Of a stretch of 64,000 bases of DNA, positions 17,235 through 25,742 are shown in pieces. A program made the translations under genes and the position numbers. Source of the DNA: Halovenus sp. (lineage in GTDB: Archaea; Halobacteriota; Halobacteria; Halobacteriales; Haloarculaceae); contig PUNZ01000158.1 of the NCBI GenBank assembly GCA_003551945.1, forward strand, positions 10,893 through 74,892, given 5' to 3'. The notes below the pieces were generated by a model. It worked only from the letters and a program-made list of their open reading frames with translations. It did no database searches and was not told the DNA's origin. The number at the start of each line of letters is the position of its first letter. The stretch's first letter is position 1.

Positions 17235-17978
17235 TTACGGTGCGAGTCGGTTTTTCCGATTTTTCATCTTCTCGTTATAATACTCGAACGTAATCGGACA
17301 CCACTCGGAGGCGAGGTCAAGCACCTGTTCTGTCATCTCCCGAATCTCCCATTGGGCATCAGCAGCAGCACGCATATCGGCCACGTGCATCAACATCCGG
17401 GCGTTCATCGACATTACGAGATTGACTTTCGAACCGATTGGGAGGACATACCGTGCATCCTCCGGTGGCATGCCGAGTTCGAGCAACTCCTGATATGATT
17501 CAAAAGCGTTCTCGACAGTATCGCGGAACAACTTGTCTCGCTTCGCGGCGGTTTCTTCGTCGACCGCACCAGTTTCTTGATTGCGACCAACCCATTCAGG
17601 GTCCGTTGCAGATGGGGGAATCACGATCATTTCTCCCTCACGAACATTGGCTGGGTCAACCGAATCAAATGAGACATACCGCATCGACTGCACATCAAAG
17701 GAGACGTGTCGGTGTCGGGTGAGCTGTGCCATACACGACCGGCTGATTCCCTCTATTGCGAACGTTGCATGTGGATGCTCAAACGGTCCGTAGTGCCCAT
17801 GAGCCAAGAGGTGGTGGATGAGCGTCTCTTTTTGTTCTTCGAGCGTTTCACCCTCAACTGATTCCATGACCTCCTCAAATGGCGTCTCAGCGACGAACGC
17901 CTCCATGTAGTCGTTGCGAGCAGCCTGACAAATAAGTCGCTCCGGCGTTTCAGTTGCTTCGAGCAGCCTAACTTCCAT
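17235..17978 (-). CDS. thyX: FAD-dependent thymidylate synthase
   Basis: 247 residues, normal for ThyX. The diagnostic RHRx7S signature is present (RHRHVSFDVQSMRY, about residues 87-100), together with the downstream NARMLMHVADMRAAADAQWEIR region that binds nucleotide and flavin. It makes dTMP from dUMP using methylenetetrahydrofolate and FADH2. A purine-rich GGAGGA lies six bases before the ATG, so unlike many neighbours this transcript seems to have a leader. It is followed upstream by gatB on the same strand with a 71-base gap. Confidence 0.96.
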   Translation of the reverse strand: MEVRLLEATETPERLICQAARNDYMEAFVAETPFEEVMESVEGETLEEQKETLIHHLLAHGHYGPFEHPHATFAIEGISRSCMAQLTRHRHVSFDVQSMRYVSFDSVDPANVREGEMIVIPPSATDPEWVGRNQETGAVDEETAAKRDKLFRDTVENAFESYQELLELGMPPEDARYVLPIGSKVNLVMSMNARMLMHVADMRAAADAQWEIREMTEQVLDLASEWCPITFEYYNEKMKNRKNRLAP

Positions 17979-17984
17979 ACAAAA

Positions 17985-17990
17985 TCCTCC
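17985..17990 (-). promoter_or_regulatory. thyX: Shine-Dalgarno site of thyX
   Basis: GGAGGA on the minus strand, six bases before the ATG at 17978. An AATATAG box lies a little further upstream. Confidence 0.5.
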
Positions 17991-18049
17991 GGTCGGGAGA
18001 CTATATTACTGACGGATAGCAAAAGCGTCGCTTGTGACTAAAGCGGGCG

Positions 18050-19528
18050 TTATTCCAACTCCTCACGCAACAACTGATTGACCTCGCCAGGGTCAGCACT
18101 GCCACCGGTCTGAGCCATAACCTGTCCGACGAGGAAATTCAATGCACCCCCTTCGCCGTTGTGATAATCCTCGACTGCATCAGGATTCTCTTCGATGGCA
18201 GTCGTCACAGCGGCTTTGACCGCATCGCCGCTGGTTTTGCCAAGTCCCTCCTCAGCAACGATTGTGGCGGGTCCTCGTCCGTCATCAAGCATCGACCGAA
18301 GAACCGTTTCACGGGCGTTTTTCGCTGTAATCTCGTCAGTTGCAACGAGTTCAATAAGAGCTTTTACCTCGTCAAGGCGACTCTGGATGTCCGTGATTGT
18401 CATATCCCGATAGTTGAGTTCGCCAAGGAGTTCATCCGCAACCCACGTTGCGGCGAGTTCCGCATCGAACTCCGCCGCAACATCCTCGTAGAAGTCTGCA
18501 ACTTGCTTCGTGCTGGTAAGTTTATCGGCGGCCTCGCTATCAAGGTCGTACTCCGCTTGGAACCGTTCGCGCCGGGCGTCAGGCAATTCAGGTATCTCGA
18601 TTTGCTCTTTCCAGTCTGCAACTTGTAACGGCGGGAGGTCAGCCTCACGGAAATAGCGGTAATCTTTCTCCTCTTCTTTCGAGCGCATCGAGACGGTGAT
18701 GCCACGCGCCTCATCCCAGTGCCGGGTCTCCTGCTCGACGCCACGTCCGCGTTTGATTGCGTTTTTCTGTCGCTGGGCTTCGTAGGCAAGCGCCTTCTCT
18801 GCACCTTTGTGACTGGAGATATTTTTCACTTCAGTGCGGTTAGCATCAGCAAGCACATCTTCGGGGATAGACCCATCTTCAGCAATCTTGTCTCCCTTGA
18901 CGATTGAGAGGTTTGCATCGATACGGAGACTTCCATCACGTGCGGAATCAAAAACGCCGAGATACTCAAGCACTTCTTCAAGTTTCGAAAGGAACGCTCG
19001 TACTTCACTTGCCCCCCTGAAATCGGGCTCAGTAACGATTTCCATCAGCGGCACGCCAGCACGGTTGTAATCGACGAGCGTGTACTCTGCCGTGTCGATA
19101 GAACCGCCTTTGTGTTTCAGACTGCCGGGGTCTTCTTCGAGATGTGCGCGCCGAATCCGAATCGTGCGCCGCTCGCCCGCTACCAAACACTCGAGTTCGC
19201 CGTCTTGACAGATAGGCTCATCATACTGAGTAATCTGAAAGTTTTTGGGGAGGTCAGGATAGTAATAATTTTTGCGGTGAAATCGCGTTTCCTCGGGGAT
19301 TGTCGCGTCGATGGCCTTTCCAATCTTGACTGCAGATTCGACGGCAGCCTCGTTAAGCACCGGCAACGCACCGGGGAGGCCGAGACAGACAGGACAGGTA
19401 TGCCCGTTTGGCTCATCTGTCGGTGCCGTCGAGCAGCCACAGAAGATTTTGGTATCGGTTTCGAGCTGGACGTGGACCTCCAGCCCGATGACCACCGAAA
19501 GCTCGCGTTCCTCCTGTGTTTGCGCCAT
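18050..19528 (-). CDS. gatB: Asp/Glu-tRNA amidotransferase subunit B
   Basis: 492 residues, full length. The N-terminal GatB catalytic domain has the GLEVHVQLET start, a zinc site of CGCS and CPVCLGLPG, and VDYNRAGVPLMEIVTEPD. The C-terminal YqeY-like tail (about residues 345-490) includes VARDEITAKNARE-like tRNA-binding helices. With GatA and GatC it converts mischarged Asp-tRNA(Asn) and Glu-tRNA(Gln) to the amide forms. gatA and gatC are not in the window. A GCGTTTAGCC stretch about 27 bases before the ATG may be its promoter. Confidence 0.96.
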   Translation of the reverse strand: MAQTQEERELSVVIGLEVHVQLETDTKIFCGCSTAPTDEPNGHTCPVCLGLPGALPVLNEAAVESAVKIGKAIDATIPEETRFHRKNYYYPDLPKNFQITQYDEPICQDGELECLVAGERRTIRIRRAHLEEDPGSLKHKGGSIDTAEYTLVDYNRAGVPLMEIVTEPDFRGASEVRAFLSKLEEVLEYLGVFDSARDGSLRIDANLSIVKGDKIAEDGSIPEDVLADANRTEVKNISSHKGAEKALAYEAQRQKNAIKRGRGVEQETRHWDEARGITVSMRSKEEEKDYRYFREADLPPLQVADWKEQIEIPELPDARRERFQAEYDLDSEAADKLTSTKQVADFYEDVAAEFDAELAATWVADELLGELNYRDMTITDIQSRLDEVKALIELVATDEITAKNARETVLRSMLDDGRGPATIVAEEGLGKTSGDAVKAAVTTAIEENPDAVEDYHNGEGGALNFLVGQVMAQTGGSADPGEVNQLLREELE

Positions 19529-19648
19529 TACCCGCCGTTCGGCACCAGCAGGCTAAACGCTTTTGGAGCGACGGTATTTTTCAACCTGTTATAGACACTA
19601 GCTTGAGAAAGCGAAACCTATCTGTACCCTGGAGCCATTTTGTGGCTT

Positions 19649-20902
19649 ATGCGTATTGAAGTGCGCCCGCTGGTGGCTGTCGTGATTCTTTTTATCGCTT
19701 TAGCCGTCTTACTTGGTGGGTCGACAGTTGTTGGTGCACTTACCGGAACGCCAGTTACGGAAACACAGGTCGAGCCCGAAATCGAAACAGTCGAGTTAAA
19801 AGATGGCTCCGAACTCTGGCCGTATACCTCCCGTTCACAGAGCGTCTCAGATAGAACCCTCGCGCTGAATGTGATTGTCTACGGTGATGCGACGACAACG
19901 CGGGAGCTCTTACAAACGGAAGGATTCGGTGATGTCACCTGGGAGGAGATGGATGACAATGAAACGGACATTGCGCCAACCGAAGTCACCTTCAACCAGA
20001 GTGGACTCGGGTTGGGTGACGCTGACGGGGCAATTCGGTATACCTACGTTGAAGACCCTGACGGGAACGAATACTGGCTCGATGAAAGCTATCAGCTCAA
20101 GGACGGGACCTATCTTGGAGCTCGAAATCATCTCCGTGCATACGAGGACCCTCACGCGGGCCAGTGGACTGTCTTCCAAGGACACACCGAACATTGGGAT
20201 TGGTTCCAGGCTCGGCACAACGTCCACTCGATAGAGGAATCGCAATCGGTAGTCGAGTTGCACTTTGTGGACAACCCGTTGGTTGAAGACCTCGTCCGTG
20301 AAAGATGGGGGAACGACCGTGGCTCAGATTCTGACGGATGGGCCACTGTCGTTGACCTCGACGAAGAGTTTGCAACGCTCTTGCTTGGTGCAATCCTGAT
20401 TGCCTCCATCCAAACCGCTCGGATGCGCGAATTCATTCACGATGATGATGTCAAACTCGTCTATCAGGGTGCGTTCGTAGTAGGGAGTCTCGTTGCACTC
20501 ATGATGTTCGTCAGGTTTGGCGCTATCTGGGCAGAGGGCCAATTCCCAAACATCTATCCAAATACAGTCGCCGCGATGTTCTTTCCCTTCTTGGCCATAG
20601 GCATGCCCATTGCCGTGTATCTAATTGCGAGGCCATTGGATAGGCTCCCGGCCTTTGCCGCAGGCTCGTCCGGGTTTTTCATCGCCTTATTGGTCGATTA
20701 CACCTATCTACAGGTTACAGCACTTCCGCTCGATACCCTGCTTCAGCATGTCGCGTTGGCAATCGCGCTTGGATTTATCGCCGCTGGTGCATCGAAAACA
20801 GCCAGAGATCCAGAAACAGATTTAGGATACGTCCGTACGGGTGCGCTACTCTGGGCAGTCGCCATAATAATACCCCTGCTCGTTCACATCCCAATTATCT
20901 AA
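19649..20902 (+). CDS. Haloarchaeal membrane protein of unknown function
   Basis: 417 residues from the ATG at 19649; a TTG three codons earlier is less likely. It has an N-terminal membrane segment (about 9-32), a soluble extracytoplasmic domain of about 210 residues with a W-rich motif (TEHWDWFQARHNVH), and then six to seven membrane segments (about residues 250-415). The architecture of one segment, an outside domain and a multi-spanning C-terminus suggests a membrane-bound enzyme or channel, but no catalytic motif is recognised. It is divergent from gatB. Confidence 0.65.
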   Translation: MRIEVRPLVAVVILFIALAVLLGGSTVVGALTGTPVTETQVEPEIETVELKDGSELWPYTSRSQSVSDRTLALNVIVYGDATTTRELLQTEGFGDVTWEEMDDNETDIAPTEVTFNQSGLGLGDADGAIRYTYVEDPDGNEYWLDESYQLKDGTYLGARNHLRAYEDPHAGQWTVFQGHTEHWDWFQARHNVHSIEESQSVVELHFVDNPLVEDLVRERWGNDRGSDSDGWATVVDLDEEFATLLLGAILIASIQTARMREFIHDDDVKLVYQGAFVVGSLVALMMFVRFGAIWAEGQFPNIYPNTVAAMFFPFLAIGMPIAVYLIARPLDRLPAFAAGSSGFFIALLVDYTYLQVTALPLDTLLQHVALAIALGFIAAGASKTARDPETDLGYVRTGALLWAVAIIIPLLVHIPII

Positions 20903-20912
20903 GGACTGCGCC

Positions 20913-21167
20913 TCAATCCGCCTGCGGTTCATCCGGACTAGTGTACGGCCGCTCCCATGTCGGCGTTACACGGCTGTAAATAAGCACACCGAGGAAGACG
21001 ATGAAATAGAGGAGCCACCGGTGATAATCAATCAGTTCAAAAATCGATACTGCGACAATTATCCACGTGGCGAGGATGGCACCATCGACAATAATTCTTC
21101 CGCCGTTATGTCGGAGGTACGCTTTCAGCCGCTCCCGTCGTGAGTTGATTCGTGGATGGTCTGACAT
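20913..21167 (-). CDS. Small membrane protein
   Basis: 84 residues: a basic N-terminal 28 residues (RINSRRERLKAYLRHNGGR), two hydrophobic segments (about 29-46 and 51-66) and an acidic tail. It looks like a genuine small haloarchaeal membrane protein; the function is unknown. It is convergent with the preceding membrane protein gene (10 bases between stops). Confidence 0.55.
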   Translation of the reverse strand: MSDHPRINSRRERLKAYLRHNGGRIIVDGAILATWIIVAVSIFELIDYHRWLLYFIVFLGVLIYSRVTPTWERPYTSPDEPQAD

Positions 21168-21247
21168 GGTAGCCGCCTAGTATACGAGCTATGTTTCTGT
21201 TTACGTATAGCTGTTTGGTTGGGAATACACTAGCTGAAATTCCCCCG

Positions 21248-22126
21248 TTAAAACTGACAGAGAATATCCAGATTATGAGCAATAAAGGTCAACGACTCAT
21301 CATCGAGCTGATGCTCGCGCGTCTCAACCCAGTGTTCAAAGTGTTCCTCCTGGTCAGGAGTAAGCGAAAGCTCCGATACCGCAGTAGAGAGGCTTGAAAG
21401 CAAAAATCCCAGAACAGCGCGCTCGTCCGCTGGGTAGGTCCCATCGACTGGTCGAATAATCCAATCAGAGCCGCCAACGGAAACAATATGCCCGTCATAA
21501 GTGGAAACCAATTCAAGCAGCCTTCTTCCGGACTTTGGGCCCCCTGCTCGCTGAGCCATATGCTGATGATATTTGGCAGTCACCAGGTCATCAAACGAGT
21601 GAGTCGGGGCAAACCCGGTGAATCCATCGAACGTTATCGGGGCATACAACAACCCACCCGGCGCAAGGAGGTCGCGAATATGTGAGAGTGCATCCTTGAG
21701 CGGGACCAAATCAAGAAACGCACAGGCAATGATGGCATCCGGATTTCCTGTGACATCGAACGCATTGTCCTGTTCGACCGAAATGTGAATCTTCTGTCTC
21801 CCACGGACTGCTTCAAACTGACCATCACGTGCACTCTGGTGGTCAACAGTGAAGCCGAGCCTGCTGAGTTGTTCTGGAATCTGACTACGGGCACGCTCAA
21901 CGTGACCCGGCTCTTTTTCGATAGCCCGGTATGAGACCGATTCCGGAATCATATCCCACTCAAGCAATCTTACCGGCATTGTTCCGGTTCCTGCACCAAA
22001 TTCAACAATTCGGAGTTCCTCCGCCGTTCGTGCCTGCAGCCGATTGGCAAAGGCATCGAGAACCCGTTCGTTGAGCGACCGGTCATCTACAGTTCGTTTT
22101 GCGCTGAGATAGCGTACTTCGTCCAT
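21248..22126 (-). CDS. Class I SAM-dependent methyltransferase
   Basis: 292 residues. Motif I is VEFGAGTGTMP (about residues 41-51), followed by an acidic residue at the end of strand 2 (YRAIEKEP) and a DAIIACAFLDLVP strand 4. The C-terminal half is a mostly helical cap with many charged residues. It starts one base after the stop of the upstream glycosyltransferase, so it is coupled to it. Within the cluster it probably methylates a product or lipid-linked intermediate of the pathway (inference). It is the last gene of the minus-strand operon. Confidence 0.78.
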   Translation of the reverse strand: MDEVRYLSAKRTVDDRSLNERVLDAFANRLQARTAEELRIVEFGAGTGTMPVRLLEWDMIPESVSYRAIEKEPGHVERARSQIPEQLSRLGFTVDHQSARDGQFEAVRGRQKIHISVEQDNAFDVTGNPDAIIACAFLDLVPLKDALSHIRDLLAPGGLLYAPITFDGFTGFAPTHSFDDLVTAKYHQHMAQRAGGPKSGRRLLELVSTYDGHIVSVGGSDWIIRPVDGTYPADERAVLGFLLSSLSTAVSELSLTPDQEEHFEHWVETREHQLDDESLTFIAHNLDILCQF

Positions 22127-22127
22127 C

Positions 22128-23237
22128 TTAGTTCACCGTTGAGTCCTGAACCGTATTCGAAACTCGTTCAGCAGGTGTTTCCCCATCCGCGAGAGCGAGC
22201 AGAAACTCTCGGACACGAGACAACGAGGTTTCCCAGTTGGGATGTGTTTGGGCCTGCTTCAATGCGCCAACCGCTAGTGAAGCAAGCAGCTCTCTGTTTT
22301 GTTGAACCACTTCTACTACGGTCTGAATTTGTCCTGGATTGCCGGGGTCAACAAGAAATCCCGACTCACCATCTGTAATGTACTCACTTGCACCGCCAAT
22401 TGCCGAAGCTATCGGGACAACACCATACTCCATCGCCTCTAGGTAGACCATCCCGAACGATTCGTACTGAGAGGGGACAATGAGCACATGCGAGCGCTGC
22501 AATAACCGGGTTAACTCATCAGTCGAAACCGGCCCATGAACTGTTATTTGTCCATCTAATCCATGCCGACCGATAGTCGACTGCACACGGGCGACGTACT
22601 CCGGGTGGGCTTCAAGTGCACCAACAATATCTGCAGTCCATGACCCCTCCACGTTGTTCAGGGCATCCACCAGTGTCAGCGTCTCCTTCCGTGGGGAGAC
22701 GGTGCCGACAAAGAGTACCCGAAGTGGGTCCGTATGAGCTCTTCGTCGGACGTCTTCAGGTGTCAGGGCTGCCTGTTCAGTTCTGCCGCCCGGGTACGCA
22801 ACAAGTGACGGCATATCTGTGAGGGTCTCGACACGGCGCTGGGTATCATTGCTTGTGGAAATTGTGGCATCGACGCTTCGAAGGTACGAACGTTCAATCC
22901 TCCTGACCAAGAGTCGATTCCAGCGTCGAGGCGGACCTGCGCGTAGAAGATGCACCAGCGAAACGATAGCCGTGGGTTCGTGAAGCCGTCGATTGACTTG
23001 CCAGAGGGAGGGATGGCAAAGTTCGTCCTGGAGAAGGATATCATAGGGCTGGTTGAGCCGGCGTCTTAACGAACCGGAAAGTCCTGCAAATAGATTTGCT
23101 GCATACCCTCGCTGTGAAATTGAAATTACGTCAACGGAATCTCCTTCGGCACGCAAGTGTTCGACAAGTTTGCGGTCATACCGGTAGCCACCGGAGGTTT
23201 GGTCAAGACTCCCGTACACGACACATCCGATATCCAT
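22128..23237 (-). CDS. GT4-type glycosyltransferase
   Basis: 369 residues from the ATG at 23237; the frame is open further but would overlap the preceding gene. It is a GT-B fold: the N-terminal domain begins DIGCVVYGSLDQTSGGYRYD and the C-terminal domain has VLFVGTVSPRKE and the donor-binding Ex7E block ESFGMVYLEAMEYG followed by GGASEYITDGESG. It should transfer a sugar from a nucleotide-sugar donor. It sits two bases behind the PTPS-like gene and just before a methyltransferase, so it belongs to the same biosynthetic operon. Confidence 0.85.
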   Translation of the reverse strand: MDIGCVVYGSLDQTSGGYRYDRKLVEHLRAEGDSVDVISISQRGYAANLFAGLSGSLRRRLNQPYDILLQDELCHPSLWQVNRRLHEPTAIVSLVHLLRAGPPRRWNRLLVRRIERSYLRSVDATISTSNDTQRRVETLTDMPSLVAYPGGRTEQAALTPEDVRRRAHTDPLRVLFVGTVSPRKETLTLVDALNNVEGSWTADIVGALEAHPEYVARVQSTIGRHGLDGQITVHGPVSTDELTRLLQRSHVLIVPSQYESFGMVYLEAMEYGVVPIASAIGGASEYITDGESGFLVDPGNPGQIQTVVEVVQQNRELLASLAVGALKQAQTHPNWETSLSRVREFLLALADGETPAERVSNTVQDSTVN

Positions 23238-23239
23238 CG

Positions 23240-23617
23240 TTACAGCGTAGTTGTGTACCCAACCGTGGCAACATCGTCTTCCTGAACGGAAATCTCGAGT
23301 TTGGTAGCCATCTCTGGTGAAATCTCCTCGCAAAGCCGCGATGCAAAGAGACGAGCGAGGTGTTCAGCGCTTGGATTGAGGCCCTCAAACGGGGGGAGGT
23401 CGTTCAACAGTTGGTCCCGGAAAAACTCGGCTGTCACGTCCATCCCCGCACAGACTTCGTCGATATCGATAAGATACCCAAACTCGTTCAGGTCAGGCCC
23501 TTGAAACGTGGCTTCGACAGTAAATGTGTGTGAGTGCGGTTCTCCTTCCGGACCCGGCTCTGGAACCGTGAGATAATGCTGGGCAACGAAGGTACGAGAA
23601 ACAGCGACACTGTACAT
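23240..23617 (-). CDS. 6-pyruvoyl-tetrahydropterin synthase/QueD-like protein without the usual catalytic Cys
   Basis: 125 residues from the ATG at 23617, the usual PTPS length. Zinc ligands are visible: a His in FVAQHYL and the HSH of GEPHSHTF. The family's catalytic Cys, normally shortly before the HxH, is absent; only Glu residues are found there (PEGEPHSH), as in PTPS-III-like members. The PTAE-type motif is PSAEHLARL. It may act on a dihydroneopterin triphosphate-like substrate to make a modified pterin (inference). It is tightly packed between the MDR and glycosyltransferase genes. Confidence 0.8.
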   Translation of the reverse strand: MYSVAVSRTFVAQHYLTVPEPGPEGEPHSHTFTVEATFQGPDLNEFGYLIDIDEVCAGMDVTAEFFRDQLLNDLPPFEGLNPSAEHLARLFASRLCEEISPEMATKLEISVQEDDVATVGYTTTL

Positions 23618-23688
23618 ATAACGCGATTGCTTGGCAGCGTAAAAAAGACACACCCAAACAGAGTGGGCCATTGTGTCGACTCTTTCAG

Positions 23689-24699
23689 TTAATCATAGGA
23701 GAGAAGGACCTGAATAGCCTCATCTGGTGAGTTTTCAAGTAAGTCGTACGCCTGTGGTGCGTCTTCAAACGGAAACTCGTGCGTGACCAGTGTATCAAGC
23801 GGGAGGTCTTTCAGCCAGTCCCACGCAACGGCATGGCGACGCTCTCGCGACCATCGGCCTTCAAATTGTGGGGCAATCGTACTTACCTGACTACTTTCAA
23901 GGGAGAGGCGGTGGCGATGAAAGCGGCCACCAAACGAGAGTGGTGCAGGTTCTGTCCCATACCATGAGCCAACGACGATTCTCCCATCGTACCCCGTGAC
24001 GTCCATCGCATCGTTGAGGACCTCAGGATTACCCGAGAGTTCGATGGTAAGGTCCGGTCGGTTTGATGGGTGTGTCAATTGCTCGTCGAATGTGTCTGTA
24101 TACGGGTCTATGGCATAATCCGCTCCTAATTCAAGTGCAGCGTTTCGACGTGATTCAACCGGTTCGATAACGGTCAACGATTCAAGCGGCATCTGTGAGA
24201 GCAACGCCGTCGTCACAAGACCGACCGTCCCCTGGCCAAACACGGCGACTCGCTCACCAATTGTTGGCTGTGCATCGAGAACGAACGTAACCGCAGTCTC
24301 CATCGTGGCTAACAGCGTGGCCCGTCTCATGCTGACCGAATCAGGAATTTCGAGCAACGAATCGGGTTCTGTCACGAATCCAGATTCGTGTGGGTTGTAG
24401 GCGAAGACAGGCGTATCAAGCCAGCGCTCATCGACATTGTCCCCACACTCGATTACTCGCCCAGTCGCCGCATAGCCGTAGCGAGTAGGAAACGAGAGGT
24501 CATCGACAAGGGTTTCGACTGGCCCGTCGGTCTCAAGTGACTTGGGCGCATCACCACGATAGAGGAGTTTCTCCGTTCCGGAGCTGATTGCCGAGAATCG
24601 TGTTTCGACTTTCACGGTGTTGGCTGTCAGTGAGGACGGTTCACGGGTTCTCAACTCCGTTTGGCCTGGGGCGGTAAAGTAGAGTGAAGTGATAGACAT
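23689..24699 (-). CDS. MDR-superfamily dehydrogenase
   Basis: 336 residues from the ATG at 24699. A GroES-like N-terminal domain (ISSGTEKLLYRGD, GYAATGRVIECGDNV) is followed by a Rossmann domain with VAVFGQGTVGLVTTALL. No clear catalytic or structural zinc ligands are seen, so it is probably a zinc-poor MDR reductase. Sequences of this type (SxGTE...RGD near the N-terminus) occur, from memory, next to PTPS-like and CDP-alcohol transferase genes in bacteria as well. It is expected to oxidise or reduce a pathway intermediate with NAD(P)H. Confidence 0.82.
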   Translation of the reverse strand: MSITSLYFTAPGQTELRTREPSSLTANTVKVETRFSAISSGTEKLLYRGDAPKSLETDGPVETLVDDLSFPTRYGYAATGRVIECGDNVDERWLDTPVFAYNPHESGFVTEPDSLLEIPDSVSMRRATLLATMETAVTFVLDAQPTIGERVAVFGQGTVGLVTTALLSQMPLESLTVIEPVESRRNAALELGADYAIDPYTDTFDEQLTHPSNRPDLTIELSGNPEVLNDAMDVTGYDGRIVVGSWYGTEPAPLSFGGRFHRHRLSLESSQVSTIAPQFEGRWSRERRHAVAWDWLKDLPLDTLVTHEFPFEDAPQAYDLLENSPDEAIQVLLSYD

Positions 24700-24788
24700 C
24701 GTCAAACAGTTGTTACAATTACCAGTTTCTTGGATTGATTATGCTTATATCTGCCGTCTCGCTCGATGGAAACGGGGAGGTCGTATAG

Positions 24789-25523
24789 TTAGTTACTGTC
24801 AGTAATCAACAGCCAGTCACGAACGAAACCAACGATGAACGGAATCATCGCTGCCGTGGCCAGCCAGTATGCGATCTGAGTAGTGATGGCCGGTGTAAGC
24901 AAGAAAAATACAACAAACATCATCATGGCCCCCAACAGGCGGCGACTTTGTCGAGGTGGCAGTGGCTCAACTGGTTTTCCACGTAACTGACGGAAGGTAA
25001 TGCCAGCGACGAACATGTATCTGGCAACACCGACAGCGATGAAATAGACCGGTGCCATTCCAAATCTGATGGCAAGCAACGAACCAAGCAACAACGCAAG
25101 CGCATCTATTTCAACATCGAGTCGAGCGCCAAATGCCGAAGTCGAATTAGTTGCCCGAGCGATGGCACCGTCAACCGCATCAAACAGCGTCCCAATGGCA
25201 AACAACACTGCGGGAAGCCAAGCAACACCACCACCCGGTTGTCCTGTAATAAGAAACCCAGAAAGGAGGACGATGGCAGCCCCACGCAATACCGTAATGA
25301 GGGTCGCGAAGGTGAATGGCTGTGGACCGTTAACCTTCGTCGTTTGCGTATACGCATGTCGAAACAGGAGGAATTCGAACGCAAGCACGACTCCAATTAC
25401 TGCGACGAACGGTATGCCGACCGGCCAATAAGCGACCAGCCCCGCCGTGACAGAAATTACCACGACAAAGCTAGCGAGCGAAGCAATGGTCCAGGGAGCA
25501 ACCTGTGGTTTCGTGAGGGTCAT
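24789..25523 (-). CDS. CDP-alcohol phosphatidyltransferase family protein
   Basis: 244 residues with about six to seven membrane segments. The family signature DGx2ARx8Gx3Dx3D is complete (DAVDGAIARATNSTSAFG, continuing ARLDVEID), so all metal- and CDP-binding Asp residues are present. It joins a CDP-linked alcohol donor to an alcohol acceptor in the membrane. Its ATG overlaps the stop of the upstream small gene by four bases (ATGA). The acceptor is unknown; in this cluster it may build an unusual polar-head lipid or lipid-linked intermediate. Confidence 0.88.
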   Translation of the reverse strand: MTLTKPQVAPWTIASLASFVVVISVTAGLVAYWPVGIPFVAVIGVVLAFEFLLFRHAYTQTTKVNGPQPFTFATLITVLRGAAIVLLSGFLITGQPGGGVAWLPAVLFAIGTLFDAVDGAIARATNSTSAFGARLDVEIDALALLLGSLLAIRFGMAPVYFIAVGVARYMFVAGITFRQLRGKPVEPLPPRQSRRLLGAMMMFVVFFLLTPAITTQIAYWLATAAMIPFIVGFVRDWLLITDSN

Positions 25524-25717
25524 GATGTGGACTTTTGAGACAGCACATTACGGAGTTCCATGACCACCAGCAGTTGCACCGTTTCACTGAACGGTGGCGT
25601 ACTCCTCGACAGCCACATCGCGAGATGAGGCAAACCAGTCAGTACGGCCAGCAGAACTGCCGCCCAGCCTCCCGGCGTGAACGACTCAATCTCCGTCCTG
25701 CGAGGACTGTTCAGCAT
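25520..25717 (-). CDS. Small membrane protein coupled to the CDP-alcohol transferase gene
   Basis: 65 residues from the ATG at 25717. It has one or two hydrophobic stretches (GWAAVLLAVLTGLPHLAMWL and ETVQLLVVMEL) and ends KSTS. Its stop overlaps the next ATG in the ATGA arrangement, which argues for a real, translated gene. It begins 25 bases after the end of the kinase-like pseudogene. I do not recognise the family; it could be an accessory subunit of the transferase. Confidence 0.55.
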   Translation of the reverse strand: MLNSPRRTEIESFTPGGWAAVLLAVLTGLPHLAMWLSRSTPPFSETVQLLVVMELRNVLSQKSTS

Positions 25718-25742
25718 CAGATTGTGATTAGTGGCAACACCC

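Noticed and set aside
16891..17280. A 129-codon frame on the plus strand across the nosL-thyX gap.
   Set aside because: It overlaps thyX at its end, has unusual composition (Cys, Arg, Ser rich) and no promoter at its start; a 38-codon frame in it is more believable.
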